This document shows, in pieces, positions 1 to 10,984 of a DNA stretch of 64,000 bases. The position numbers and the translations under genes were made by a program. The DNA comes from Bathynomus jamesi (taxonomy: Eukaryota; Arthropoda; Malacostraca; Isopoda; Cirolanidae): contig JAJOZX010008794.1 of NCBI GenBank assembly GCA_023014485.1, positions 79,501 to 143,500 of the forward strand. Direction: 5' to 3'. Position 1 is the stretch's first letter; every line of letters begins with the position of its first letter. The notes beneath the pieces are model-generated. The model was not told where the DNA came from and searched no databases. It saw only the letters and a list, made by a program, of their open reading frames with translations.

Positions 1-455
1 GTTATTTGAAAGTTGGATAATGGCAGACTCAAGAATATTTCTATTAACAATGTTGTTTGAATGGAATAAAACTGAAGCATTATTCCAATCAATACAGTGG
101 GCTAACTCTGACAAATGGACAAAAAGGGCACTGGACAACTGTCCTGTTCTAACGGAATATTGATGCTGTTTTATACGTGTGTGCAAATCCTTTCCCGTCT
201 GACCTATGTAAAATGAATCACATTGTTTACAACCAATTTTATAGATAATGCCTGAATTATTGGTAGGGCTATTTTTTACTATGATATTTTTCACAATATT
301 GTTATATGAAAATACTACATTAATATCCAAAAGTTTAAGTACATTAGCAATGCCTAAAAAGCCCGGGAAAAATGGAAGTACTAAAATATTTTTGACAAAG
401 TACGAGTGTTAATATTGACACGATAGAAAGTTCGTTTTGCCTTGTTGAGACAAGG
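1..455 (-). repeat. Inverted copy of the 3' half of the adjacent Penelope-like element
   Basis: This stretch is the near-perfect reverse complement of about 1505-1960, which covers the end of the reverse transcriptase and the start of the GIY-YIG domain of the PLE at 465-2058. The two copies face each other head to head. At the junction (about 443-465) an 11-base motif, gttttgccttg, is followed six bases later by its complement, so the switch point is itself a small hairpin. Inverted terminal copies are known for Penelope elements. The copy continues left of the window, so its full extent is unknown. Confidence 0.85.
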
Positions 456-464
456 CAAAACAAA

Positions 465-2058
465 GTGGACTACATCGGAAAGATGAACGAGCTTCTCCAG
501 GACCCCCCATACACCAAACTTAGGAAGAACCCGCAGGATGACGTCATCAAATCATTTAATAGTGGCTTGAAACGCCTTCTCAAAGATCATAAGAACTTAA
601 TTCCGCTTTTCATGTCCACTTCACCTGCTCTGCCCTACCTTTACGGTCTTATTAAACCCACAAACCTGGTAACCCTATGCGCCCTATATTAGCTCGGTGG
701 GCTCTATTACTTATAAACTCTCCAAATGGCTTGTCAAAGTCTTGTCCCCTTCTCGGAACTATCTCTGATTCACATGTAAAAAATTCCATGGATCTTACGG
801 AAAAATTGAATAATGTACGTACTGAAACTAACGATAAATTGATTAGTTTTGATGTTTGTTCATTGTTTACAAAAGTGCCGATTGACGATATGCTTGACTT
901 TCTCTCCCAAGAATTACATAAGTATGACCTGCCACTACCTTCACACATTGTTTTGGAACTCATTAAGCTTTGCATCAAAGACTGTAAATTCACTTTCAAT
1001 AACGAGTATTATCACAAGTTTTTGGGATGGCTATGGGCAACCCCTTATCGCCCCTCCTCTCCAATATTTATATGGAGTTTTTCGAAATTACCTATATTCC
1101 GAGAATCCTGGGGGTTGGCATCCCTTGGTTGCGGTACGTCGACGATATTTTGTGTATCTGGCCCATGATCGTGACCTGGATAGCTTTCCTCCTTCAGTTA
1201 AATGATCAAGTCCCCTCCATTAAGTTTACTTTAGAAGTTGAGCAAGACAATTCAATCCCATTTTTGGATGTGCGTGTACATAGGGAAAGCCCAGGTTTTA
1301 AGTTTAGTATCTATCGGAAAACGACAAACAATTTGTCCTACGTACACTTTTACTCGGGACATGATACCCCCATTAAGAAGGCCATATTTTCATCAATGTT
1401 TCTCCGCGCCCTTAGGATCGCCAGTCCGGAATACATCGATGCCGAATTGGAAAAAATCAACGGTATTGGAAGTGATTTGTGTTATCCATCTGCGTTTATG
1501 GAATCTTGTCTCAACAAGGCAAAACGAACTTTCTATCGTGTCAATATTAACATCGTACTTTGTCAAAAAATATTTAGTACTTCCATTTTTCCCGGGCTTT
1601 TTAGGCATTGCTAATGTACTTAAACTTTTGGATATTAATGTAGTATTTTCATATAACAATATTGTGAAAAAATATCATAGTAAAAAAATAGCCCTACCAA
1701 TAATTCAGGCATTATCTATAAAATTGGTTGTAAACAATGTGATTCATTTTACATAGGTCAGATGGGAAAGGATTTGCACACACGTATAAAACAGCATCAA
1801 TATTCCGTTAGAACAGGACAGTTGTCCAGTGCCCTTTTTGTCCATTTGTCAGAGTTAGCCCACTGTATTGATTGGAATAATGCTTCAGTTTTATTCCATT
1901 CAAGCAACATTGTTAATAGAAATATTCTTGAGTCTGCCATTATCCAACTTTCAAATAACTTCAACATAAGCAAATGTCTTTTTCAACTCGATCCTGTTAT
2001 GTTGAATTCCTTTAAAGCAGACTTAGATAAGAAGTGTAAAACATTAAATCTTTGGTAA
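465..2058 (+). pseudogene. Penelope-like element (PLE1): reverse transcriptase plus GIY-YIG endonuclease, frameshifted
   Basis: A single-ORF Penelope-type retroelement polyprotein that would copy its RNA at a nick made by its own GIY-YIG nuclease. Read in order: LFMSTSPALPYLYGL (about 608-655), SFDVCSLFTKVPI (about 845-885), AMGNPLSPLLSNIYMEFF (1027-1085), the catalytic RYVDD (about 1133-1150), FLDVRVHR (about 1262-1285), and the nuclease start FYIGQMGKDL with R..QH (about 1748-1800). The C-terminus ends at a TAA near 2058. Frame shifts near 665, 1025 and 1610-1750 break it into at least four pieces, so it is not functional. The usual N-terminal region is replaced by the inverted copy upstream. 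Confidence 0.9.
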
Positions 2059-2715
2059 ACTTGTCTTCTACTTTATTAACTTTTAATTTGCATTTTATTT
2101 TTTTATATATCGAAACCTGACCATAGGCAGAAATGTGTTAAAACCGGACAGAGTTCTAGTATAAATTTGTATTTTTATAATCCATTGATCTTGTGCTAAA
2201 AATCGATTAACTTTTAATTTGCATTTTATTTTTTTTTATTTTATATATATCGAAACCTGACCATAGGCAGCATTGGTAAAACCCGGCAGAGTCCCAGTGT
2301 AAATTTGTATTTTATAATCCTTTTGATCTTGTGCTAAAAATCGATATTTTTCCTTACAATCTGTACGCCTCATTGGTATCCTTTAAGGTTTTAATTTTTA
2401 ATTTTTTATTATTTTTACTTCTCTGTTTATGTATATATATGTATGTAGTATGTATGTATGTATTGTATATATAGATATGTATGTATATATATATATATAT
2501 ATAATATATGTGTGTGTGTGTGTATGTATGTTATTTATTTTTCTTTTTTTCTTTCTGTAACCTATATATAGGCTTACCTTTTTATATACTTCAGTGTTCC
2601 TGAGGTGTCATTAGACGAAAGCGCTTGAGCACCATTTTGTGTTTCCTTTCCTTCGTGGTTTTATTCATCATAAATATTTTTCACGTGTTACCTTCGTGAA
2701 ATAATTTTCATATAT
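2059..2715 (+). repeat. 3' untranslated tail of PLE1 with a 130-bp tandem duplication
   Basis: AT-rich, non-coding. A segment starting ttaacttttaatttgcatttt occurs at 2076 and again at 2206 (period 130), each copy running to ctaaaaatcgat. After (TA)/(TG) microsatellites at about 2430-2525 comes a C+G-richer end, about 2595-2700, containing gaaagcgcttgagcacc and cttcgtggttttattcatcat. That looks like the conserved 3' terminus of the element. No gene is seen here. Confidence 0.65.
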
Positions 2716-2725
2716 ATATATATAG

Positions 2726-3009
2726 CCTCGGTGGTGTAGTGGTTAGCGTCGCTGACTACGAATCCATCGGCCCCGGGTTCGAGACCCGACGGCAGCCGGC
2801 GCGCAGCAAAACCCAGCTGTTCATCCTTCCACACAATAAAGAAAGTGGTTGGTAGATAAATAGGTACCCTAGGTGGCTAGTGGTTAAGACCTGAGTGCTG
2901 ATGGGGCGTGGTTCGGATTCCACGTTAAACTGTAGGTCTAGGTGGAGTGAAGAGCTTGACCTTCGTCAGAATGAACAGTTCGGGCGGAAGCTAACCAAAG
3001 GTTATATCG

Positions 3010-3042
<33 letters not shown>
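2726..3042 (+). repeat. Dimeric tRNA-derived SINE ending in (TA)n
   Basis: Two tRNA-like modules lie in tandem. Module 1 (about 2726-2800) has an A box in ggtgtagtggttagcg and a B box ggttcgagacc. Module 2 (about 2864-2925) has ggctagtggttaagac and ggttcggattcc. A tail of about 75 bp follows (cttcgtcagaatgaacag), then (TA)n at 3012-3042. Close copies are at 59313-59605 and 59147-59260, and module 2 alone is amplified on the minus strand at 54441-55127. The boxes are pol III promoter-like. It is not a tRNA gene, because the acceptor stem is not closed. Confidence 0.8.
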
Positions 3043-3045
<3 letters not shown>

Positions 3046-3480
3046 TGATCATCAACAAGAACAAAAGAGATTTAATTATCTTTATTGGCCGATGTTTTGG
3101 GTTTGTTACCCATTTTTATAGCTAAAGTTATAATAAAATAAAGTTAAAATAAATGAGATCCTTAAAATCACTGTAGAACACTTTAAAACAAAATATGAAC
3201 TTCAATCACTCTTACAATTAAAATAAACATTCATACACCTTATCTGAGCTCTAATATGAAAAGTGAACCAGAAATAGAAATTTAAAAAAATTATAACTAT
3301 TGGTTGGTACATTTGGCTATGAGGAGTTGAACGGCTGAGAATCATGATTAAGTGTGGGTTGGAGATTTCTGATGTAGAGGAATTCTAAATTCTAAAATCA
3401 AAAGAGGATGGATGAGCGGCTAAAATTTTAAAATCATTGAAGTTAATATTGTGATGACAAAGAATGGAATGGTCTCGTGT
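3043..3480. other. AT-rich spacer, no gene seen
   Basis: Nothing codes on either strand. It may include the 3' tail of the minus-strand PLE that follows, because it lies downstream of that element's nuclease domain, but no terminal motif can be fixed. Confidence 0.4.
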
Positions 3481-4514
3481 CGGTGAATTTTCCTTCTAGT
3501 CAGAGTCATCTCGGTCCTGTGGTTGATTCCTTTGTGGGAGCAAATTTTCACCTTTATCAGTCTGGTAGTAAAGCCAATATATGTTCCTCGCTTACAGTGA
3601 GGACAAGTAAACTTTTAAACAATACCAGACCGCCTTAACTGAGGAATACAATCTTTCAAATGGAAGAGAATCCAGTGTAATATAAACTTAAAATTTAAGG
3701 CAGGAAAACTTTGGAGTAGAATATTTGCGAGCTGTTATTTAAAGGCTACATAAACATACCCCAAAAGCGGGAGACAAATGTATTTTATATCTTGGAGACA
3801 GTAAGTATAGGGAGTTTAGGTCAGTAAATAGAGAACAGGAAGTCAGAAACCTAGCTGTAAAATAATCGTCTTTGTAGAAGTAATCTTTTAGGTATACTAT
3901 CTCTTGGCGAAAATCCAAATAGGATAAGGACAAGTGAAAGGCACGGTAAACGAGGGTTTTAAACAAATATGGGCAAAAACTATAAAAGTTAAGTGTTCAA
4001 TCCTCTAAAGATCTTCCTTCTAAACTGGAATGCAAAGTTTATTGTTTATCTAGAAATTTGAACGTCCAAGAACAGCGAAGAGTTATTTGTTTCGATTTAC
4101 ATTGTAAATTTAACGTTAGGATGCAAGGAATTAATAAGCTCCAAAAGTCGTTCAGCACTCCCTTGTTCCTCAAAGAGAAAACACACAATTGTATCATGGA
4201 CATACCTTCGATAATACTTAAGACAAAATTACAAAGGACAGTTTTTCCATGATTATCTTTTCAAGATACAACATGAAAATTTTAGCAAGAGACTGGCCAA
4301 GGGAAGTTCTCATTGCAAACCCCTCAGTCTGGAGGTACAATTGGTTACTGATCGTGAAGTACGAATCCAGTATAAAAAGTTCTAGTAATTTGCTGAAAGA
4401 TGCCTTATCAAAGTCGTGAAAAGTTGTATTAGGATTTAAAAAGAAATTATTTAATATGATATCTATGGTTTCTTGTAATGGAACAGTGGTAAAGAGAAAA
4501 GTGACATTTTGCAT
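3481..4514 (-). pseudogene. Penelope-like element fragment (PLE2)
   Basis: On the minus strand, the order from 4514 downward is: a reverse transcriptase piece with TVPLQETIDIILNNFF, then QTEGFAMRTSLGQSLAKIFM (about 4260-4350), a homologue of the FxMGxxLGPxLAN motif. Next comes the RT C-terminal region KTLVYRAFHLSLSYLDF..EIVYLKDYF (3739-3966). Last is a GIY-YIG remnant containing YIGF and R.K..SHK (about 3530-3600). Stops and frame changes separate the pieces, and the RT N-terminus is absent. It is a dead 5'-truncated copy of a different PLE lineage from the one at 465-2058. Confidence 0.75.
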
Positions 4515-5020
4515 GCCATTAGCCTAACGTAAATGAATGCATTACTAGATCATATAGCTCTTAACCATTTCTCTTATTGGCTAAGCTCCATGTCATTTTA
4601 GCATAATACAAAGGCCGTTAAACAAATGTTATTCACTATAATTATTGTCAATCATTTGTTATTCACTGTGAACAAATAACTGATTTATTTTCTTAATTAA
4701 ATACAAAATAATAAGGTGCTTTTTATAACCTTAACAATATTTGCTAGGGTGTAATCCAAGCCTGTGACCTCGAAGTAATTCGTATCACTCATAAATATTA
4801 TAGTAGGCCTACTCCTTTAGTCACTTTCAACCGGTGATACTGTATGACATCATAAATTGTTAACCCAGCCTGTCATTATAACAATCAATTTGCATCAATT
4901 AATCACTAGCATTAAATTAATCCTTATCCCCATAAACGACTAAAACTAGGCCCACTATATATACATATCAGAGCTATTGACTTCTCCTAAGGGAAACGGA
5001 GCCTACGGATGAAAAGAAGG
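4515..5020. other. Intergenic AT-rich DNA, no gene seen
   Basis: No coding frame, tRNA-like box or terminal repeat is visible. It separates two minus-strand PLE remnants. Confidence 0.4.
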
Positions 5021-5023
5021 ACC

Positions 5024-5760
5024 AACACGACAGCAAACATTTTCGTTTATTTTTTATATGATATTTCAGACGTTTCGACAAATCTTTTGTCATCATCAGT
5101 GAATTATAAATCTTAAGACCTTAAAACAAAGATAAGAATAAATAATTAAAATTACATCAATACAACGAAAATTAAAATCCTTAAAATTGCATTAATACAA
5201 AAGAAAATTAAAATCATTAAAATTAAATTAAAATTACCTCAACTGGTAAATACACAATGTTTACGTCAACCTCCATATTCGGCAGAAACTAAGAAAACTG
5301 TCTGGTCAGTTAATTGGAAGGTATGATATATCTATGAAAGTAAGTTGGTTAGTTATTTAAAAAGCTGTAATTTGTAGATGAACGACTGTTGTTAATGGAG
5401 GGTTTGTTTCTATAGATGTACAAAGATTCTAAAATTCGGCTGTAAGATTATTGGATCTTGTTAGAATTTCGAACTGAGTTTTGTGAAGGGGGATGGTTGT
5501 TTCCATTACTATGGTTTCTAATTGCGGGTTGTGGTGGGCTACTGAGAGGACGGTTGGTACGGACTGATAAGCCCAAATGTTGAGAAAGGCGTACCTCCAG
5601 TTGGAGTTGAGTACTGCCAATATACGCAGCCTTACAGCTGTCGAACGTATATTTATAAACAACATTAGGGCACACAGTTTTTGGAATTTGTCTTTAAACT
5701 TTAAAAAAATTGATAATTTAAGTGGGTTGACGAGGGCGAATCTAAAATTTATTTGGGGAT
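5024..5760 (-). pseudogene. Penelope-like element (PLE3), nuclease end
   Basis: The minus strand from about 5675 reads VVYKYTFDSCKAAYIGST followed by R..QHLG, the GIY-YIG core of a Penelope-like endonuclease. A typical PLE 3' end containing the reverse complement of tttgtcatcatcag lies at 5070-5105. The upstream part of the same protein is at 6525-6827, on the far side of a mariner insertion. Stops are present, so this is a broken copy. Confidence 0.75.
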
Positions 5761-5831
5761 AACTAGACTTAGCAGTTTAGACACTTCACTTCGAATACGT
5801 AATGATAAATAACCATAAAAAGGTTTCGAAA

Positions 5832-6501
5832 ATGGCGTCTGGCAGTGATGTGCGTCGTAAACAGAGAGCTGCTATCGAGTTCTTAACCGCAGAGAAGGAA
5901 ACAGTTGGAAATATTTAAAAACGTCTACAAAACATTTACGGAGATGCTGTTGTTGATCGAACCACAGTTGGACGCTGGTCTAAACGTATGAGATCATCGG
6001 AGAGCGGAGAGCCAGCCTCGATGATGAGCCACGCAGCGGTCGCCCGGCATCGGCTGTCACATCCCATCTTCTGGGACATGAAAGGGGTGATTCTGGTCGA
6101 CATTATGAAGAAAGGACAAACAATCAACTCAGAGGCATATATTGCTACCCTACAGACTCCAGAGACGTATAAAGCGAGTTCGACCGGAGAGAAAACTGGA
6201 ACACGTCGTCCTTTTGCACGATAAACGCAACACCACACAACAGTTTGCAAACAAGAGAGGTCCAAAAATGCGCTTGACTGTGTTATCTCACCCTCCATAC
6301 AGCCCGGATCTGGCACCTTCAGACTTCCATTTGTTTGGGCCAATGAAGGATGCTCTTCGTGGAAGAAAGTTTCAGGTTGTTGAGGAGGTTAAGAGGTGGC
6401 TCCAGCGGAAGCCAGTGGACTATTACCAGCAAGGAATAAAGACCCTTGTTTCGAGGTGGAGGAAAGCCGTAGAAAAGGATGGAGACTATGTGGAAAAATA
6501 A
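5832..6501 (+). pseudogene. mariner-family transposase, internally deleted
   Basis: It begins with an ATG at 5832 and reads ASGSDVRRKQRAAIEFL, then YGDAVVDRTTVGRWSKR, the mariner helix-turn-helix region. After about residue 75 a large internal stretch is missing. The sequence then resumes with the catalytic-domain C-terminus: HPPYSPDLAPSDFHLFGPMK (about 6290-6350) and ending DGDYVEK. The first and central catalytic aspartates fall in or near the deletion, and an in-frame TAA sits at about 5918. Transposase function is therefore lost. It lies inside the minus-strand PLE3 reading frame, so it arrived after that PLE. Confidence 0.85.
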
Positions 6502-6524
6502 AAGCTTGTAAAAAAGGTATGTAA

Positions 6525-6860
6525 CTACTTGTGTACAAAATTTCTGGGACTTGCAAGGAAACTTGGAAATAAACAAAAGGTGGGGCAAAACATATTGAGT
6601 GGCTCTCGTAGATGAATAACTGAGGAGTTTCCACATTTAAATAAATGAGCGATGATATTAAGGCTTTCAGAAGGTGTTCTTAATAGGATTTTTAATATTC
6701 TGTTATTTGTAAACATGAACTGGAAGTTTATTTGAGGGTTTTTTTGAAAAAGGGCTTTCGGAAGAACTGAAACAGGATAATGTCGACGTGTACAACCCTT
6801 CAAGGTTAGAAGAAAATTTTCGAGCATCTTGACCTACCTGTCGCTACATTCTGGAACATC
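6525..6860 (-). pseudogene. PLE3, region between reverse transcriptase and nuclease
   Basis: The minus-strand frame 6827-6525 contains QINFQFMFTNNRILKILLR, the linker that precedes the GIY-YIG domain in Penelope-like proteins. It leads, after the inserted mariner at about 5790-6520, to the nuclease piece at 5448-5675. The reverse transcriptase core itself is missing upstream, where the sequence changes to a Tc1-like element. Confidence 0.6.
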
Positions 6861-6889
6861 ATAAAGAAATAGAAGTAGTTTGGTATTAT

Positions 6890-7530
6890 ACTCGCAGCAT
6901 CCTTAACAACATCAGGAGCGCCACCTCAGAGATGTGAAAAAGATTGTCGAGATGTCGTCGAGAAGCAAGTACCTCCAGGTCGTCAACTGAAATAGCAGAT
7001 ACCTTAGAGCATACATCAACGGTTTAGAGAACTCTTCACAAGAATTTTCTACACTGGAGGGCTGCAAGGAAGAAGCCATTTCTGCGTCTTCATCCAAAGC
7101 TGCACGTTTCTAGAATGCCAAGGAATATCTTGATTGTTCTTAAGTTCCCTGGAAAAAGATTGACTGGTCTTATAATAAAAATGTCGAATTTTTTTGGCCA
7201 TAATCTAAAGAGGTTTGTTTGGAGAAAGAAGAACAAACATTTTGACCCCTTCGGTGTTCATTTTGCACCTAACGTAACGTAACCTAACCGTAACTGGGCG
7301 TAGAAATACGTACAAAACACCGAAGGAGTTAATTAAAATACCAACCTCCCAACAGTGAAGCACAGTAGCGGCTCCATCAGGCTTTGAGACAGTGTCATCT
7401 ACAGATATGGTCAATTTGGTTCGAATTGATGGAGCAATGAATTCAGCAAAGTTTTACCAGATTTTAGATGTAAACCTTCGGCCTTTGGTGAGGAAGTTGA
7501 AGATGGAGTGTGTACGGATACTTCAATAGC
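6890..7530 (+). pseudogene. Tc1-like transposase remnant
   Basis: Plus-strand fragments in several frames match the order of a Tc1-type transposase: a helix-turn-helix segment near 7010-7095 (KKPFLRLHPK), a catalytic region segment up to about 7200, then IDGAMNSAKFYQIL followed by a V/L-R-K-L-K segment (about 7420-7505). It is interrupted by a MITE at 7243-7331 and has many stops. The catalytic D,D,E residues cannot be traced with confidence. Confidence 0.65.
7243..7331. mobile_element. Small MITE with CCTTCGGTGTT inverted termini, possibly piggyBac-like
   Basis: The left end reads ttgaccccttcggtgttc and the right end, reversed, reads ttaactccttcggtgttt. That is an inverted pair with an 11-base exact core. 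The outer TTAA on the right (7329-7332) and TTGA on the left fit a TTAA-targeting element with one mutated duplication. It sits within the Tc1-like pseudogene. The piggyBac assignment rests only on the TTAA. Confidence 0.5.
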
Positions 7531-7716
7531 CACTGTTGGGTACTTGTTTCCTCCTTCTCTATTTTAACCTGTGATCACTTTTAGAGTTTTAAACTTTTAG
7601 CCATTTGTATTTTCTGTACGACTGAAGAGGAGCGGCTACATGGTCAAAAAAGTCTGGTTCTTTTTTAAAGGGTTTTATTTAATTAAAATATCATTGCGAA
7701 TACTGAAATTAGGATT

Positions 7717-7719
7717 ATA

Positions 7720-7774
<55 letters not shown>

Positions 7775-8053
7775 TTTCTGCCCTATGTGGGAGAATTTCG
7801 ATTTGTGATTGAGTGAGGTCCGTAGCATAATGGTAGAGCGTCCGACCGGCAATTGGAAGGCCCTGGGTTCGATTCCTGGGCGGTTCGCCTCATTTTTCAT
7901 TATTCGTTATCTCCCTCCTCGTGTGCAGAAACGTTCCTTAACACTTATGTCGTTTCTATTCATTTATATACTGCGCGGTCATTGCAGTTATATGCATATA
8001 TATATATATATATATATAATATATATGCATATAACTGCCAATGACCGCGCAGT
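7717..8053 (+). repeat. (TA)n followed by a tRNA-derived SINE with palindromic tail
   Basis: A (TA)n tract lies at about 7717-7771. A tRNA-like head at 7815-7890 carries an A box (agcataatggtagagcg) and a B box (gggttcgattcct). The body (ctcctcgtgtgcagaaacg, cttatgtcgtttct) is followed at 7970-8053 by a palindrome whose arms are ctgcgcggtcattgcag... and its complement, with TA repeats in the loop. The same body sequence recurs in the fold-back structures at 18307-18486 and 24932-25082, so this copy shows the parental unit. Confidence 0.75.
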
Positions 8054-9570
8054 GTATTTCTGTACTTCGTCAGTGATTTATAAGTATATATAGCTGTTGG
8101 GTGGGGATTTTCCCAATTGAGGCCCACAGTGACCCAGTCTCGATGTGTGTGTCAATCATCAAGATGGACGTGAACATTTTAAATTAGTTTCACAATCAAA
8201 ATATTACACACATAATTATTGACACACACAATAAGTTCAAAAACAACTAATGCACGGATGGTAGCGTGGACATTTTAAACGATGATGTTACAACTTCTAG
8301 TTTATCTTCGTATAATTCACTCACTCAGTCCCTTAACTCATGAATCGGAAGCTTTACCGTATATAATATTTCACTTTATTTATCGACTTGTAGGCTGAAA
8401 ATTCTGGATCATTTAGTAAAGCAGTGTCTTTCACGAATTTTAAAGTATAAATCTAACTCCAACTGATGATATTAAACATGAAAACTTTCAAATTTTAATC
8501 TTATGTTCACAAGTTAAAAATAAACTTTACGTAAAGGTAATAAGCAAAAATCTAAAGTCAAAATAATATTCACCTTCATCCCCCAAGGGAAAAATTAAAT
8601 TTTATTTGTTGAGTGGATTTCATACCGATATAGGCCTACTTCGCCATGGCCTTTGTCAGAACAAAAATTAATCAGATGAAATCTGAATGTGCTAACACGG
8701 ATTCGAAGATCATCTGAATCCTCCTTCTTGTTCGCTCACTTTTCGTCTCTCGTATTGCGCTGCACTCTCGATTTTATAACCCATCCAAAATCGTGACTTT
8801 CCAGTTTTTCATTTTGCATCTGGTCCAAATTTCTTTAATTCGTTTAGCATACATTCCAAGAACTTAGAAGGACATTTCAATACATCATATTAGAGGTTTT
8901 AAATAATCCTAACTGTTTTATAGTTTTGAAGTTCCTAAATGAACACATTTTATATTTTGGCAGTGAAAGATTAAAATTACTATAATTTATGAGACTGAAT
9001 TTCCATTATTTTTTTGGCGCTTGGGCTCACAACAAGTGCGCGATAGATAGAATTAAAGGCTCGTTGTGACGTTAATGCCAATAAGGACACTAAGAGTTGA
9101 AAACCCTGGCGTGATATGACGTCACCCGTAATAAGGAATGCACTTGGTTCCAAATATAGGCGTAATTATAACCAACTGCACTGCATGCGGAGTTTAGCCC
9201 AGATTTTACAAGTGAAACTTGTTGACAGTCACGTAGGATGACCTATTTTTTCTTGTTATTCGCTCAAATTTTATTATTTTTTGGCCTAAGTTTAATTGCT
9301 CATATTTTTGACTCAACATAGGAATAGAAAATAAATGGAAAAATAAGAGTCGGATAATTTACTTAACCCAACAGATTCTGAGAATTAAGGAATTTAGCAA
9401 AATATTATAAATTTTATATTTCTAAAAATTATTAAAATGATCTCTAAAGTAAATATAAGTCGAAATAACACAGTTTAATACGTATTTCTAATATAATGAA
9501 GTTTCGGAGTGACCCTGTTTTTAGTAGTTTTGATGCTCCTCCCGTTTTAAATGTGAAGTTTATGGTAAAT
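8054..9570. other. 1.5 kb of non-coding DNA, no gene seen
   Basis: No coding frame longer than background is present on either strand. A short motif at about 8620-8665 (tataggcctacttcgccatgg...tttgtcaga) resembles the ends of PLE-type elements seen elsewhere in the window, but there is no protein remnant next to it. Confidence 0.35.
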
Positions 9571-9574
9571 CTAG

Positions 9575-9660
9575 CCAGCATAAGTAGCTCAGTGGTTAAT
9601 ACAGTTTCTCTGTAAGCGAAGTAAAGCACTGAGGTCTGGGACTCGAATACCGATGGAGGG
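9575..9660 (+). repeat. Degenerate tRNA-like sequence (SINE head)
   Basis: An A-box-like tagctcagtggttaa is followed about 45 bases later by a B-box-like ggactcgaatacc. The spacing suits a pol III promoter, but the arms do not pair into a cloverleaf. It is best read as an old tRNA-derived SINE fragment. Confidence 0.45.
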
Positions 9661-10419
9661 TAGTAATAATAATCGGGGAATTAGTGCAATGGGCCGCATT
9701 AACTGGCCTGAACGATGTGCCAGTTTCTGGCCCTCTTGACTGATTATTTATTTATCGCAAATCTGCATATTAACACAACTCATCCACTCACTTTTATTCG
9801 ATTTATTAGCCTTCGGCCAAATGTTCCATTTTTCTTCAGTGGTTTTAAAGGGTTTAAAAGTATAGTTAATCCTTACTTTTTGGATTTGGAATTTAGCACT
9901 ATCATGAATATCGGGAAGAATGATACTATCTTGAAACTCTCTTAGAAACCTTTTTATGTGAAGCGAGGAATAGTTTTTTAATTGATATGATTCGACAGAC
10001 AAACTTAATGTAAAAACAATCTTTCTTTGCCTGATGTTAACGCAGGATTACAAAAGATTATTGATAAAACTACTCCAAAATCTTATTTGACGTAAAAATA
10101 ACCCCAAAATAAAGAGTTTAGGTATGTATGCTGAATTGCCAACGTCTCTAACGTAATGTTTCAGGCATTTTTATAATAAATAATTAAGAGGAAGGGTAAC
10201 ATTCAATTAAAATAAAAATATGATTGAAAAACTATATTTAGAATGTACTTCTGCTTACTTTATACATTAATTAAAAGTTTTAAAAGGCAAGAAAAAATAC
10301 TTAAGAGTGGGACACGAACTTTTTTAACAAGTAAACCAAATAAATAAATTCTAGCAAAAAACATGTTTTTAAATGTTACGGGATACCTAAAATTTCCCTC
10401 TTTATTTTTAATGTTATAT

Positions 10420-10422
<3 letters not shown>
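9661..10422. other. AT-rich DNA without a recognised gene
   Basis: A minus-strand frame at 9748-10002 (84 codons) has a weak resemblance to the RT-nuclease linker of PLEs (SIILPDIHDSAKF, RINYTFKPFKT). It is too short and unsupported to call. The rest is non-coding and leads into a (TA)n tract at about 10423-10470. Confidence 0.35.
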
Positions 10423-10473
<51 letters not shown>

Positions 10474-10524
10474 GTGAAAGTTTAAGAATATTTTAATATT
10501 TAAAAAAAGTTTGTTTGTCCCAAT

Positions 10525-10837
10525 TTTGAAGTGCGTGTTTTTTTTTTTTTTTTAGTTCGGGAAGAACCGATTCGCCTCTATTTAAAGGGCATATCTCAGC
10601 GGAAAAACAAAGAAAAAGTGAGAGGAAAGACAGAGGAAAAAGAAAGGGTGGAGGGGACAGTCGAAGTGGAAAAAGACCAAGGATGACAGGACTGCAGGGT
10701 CGAGCCCCATCATCCTTGGGTGCTAGGGCCGGGAGGGCGCACGTGAAACCTCCAGGAACAAGCACGTACAAAACGAGCACAAAGAGCATTCAAGAGCACG
10801 AGCTTAGAACCCCCTTGCGGGGATTTGAAGTGCGTGT
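10525..10837 (-). mobile_element. Poly-A retroposon with 14-bp target-site duplication
   Basis: The sequence tttgaagtgcgtgt occurs at 10525-10538 and at 10824-10837. Directly after the left copy is a run of 17 or more T, which is a poly-A tail read from the minus strand. The body, about 285 bp, is G+C-richer than its surroundings and has no tRNA-like boxes that I can see. A duplicated target plus a poly-A tail means insertion by LINE-type reverse transcription. The source RNA (SINE, structural RNA or mRNA) is not recognised. Confidence 0.8.
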
Positions 10838-10984
10838 GTGTATATATATATATATATATGACTACACAGCCTTTCTCAATTCATATGTCACGAAAGAGAA
10901 GCCTCTTACCTTAAAATAATGTCTCCAAGTTTTAATGAACGTTGAGGTGCTCGGAAGTAAGTTTTTTTCTATGTTTTACCTTTA

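Noticed and set aside
4058..4252. Short plus-strand frame in the PLE2 region
   Set aside because: It is antisense to PLE-type coding on the minus strand and has no recognisable motif.
7810..7890. Functional tRNA gene
   Set aside because: A and B boxes are present, but the acceptor and anticodon arms do not pair, and the sequence continues into a SINE body. The same judgement applies at 2726, 9575, 18385 and 59320.
9748..10002. PLE fragment on the minus strand
   Set aside because: The resemblance to the RT-nuclease linker is too weak and no neighbouring PLE motif supports it.
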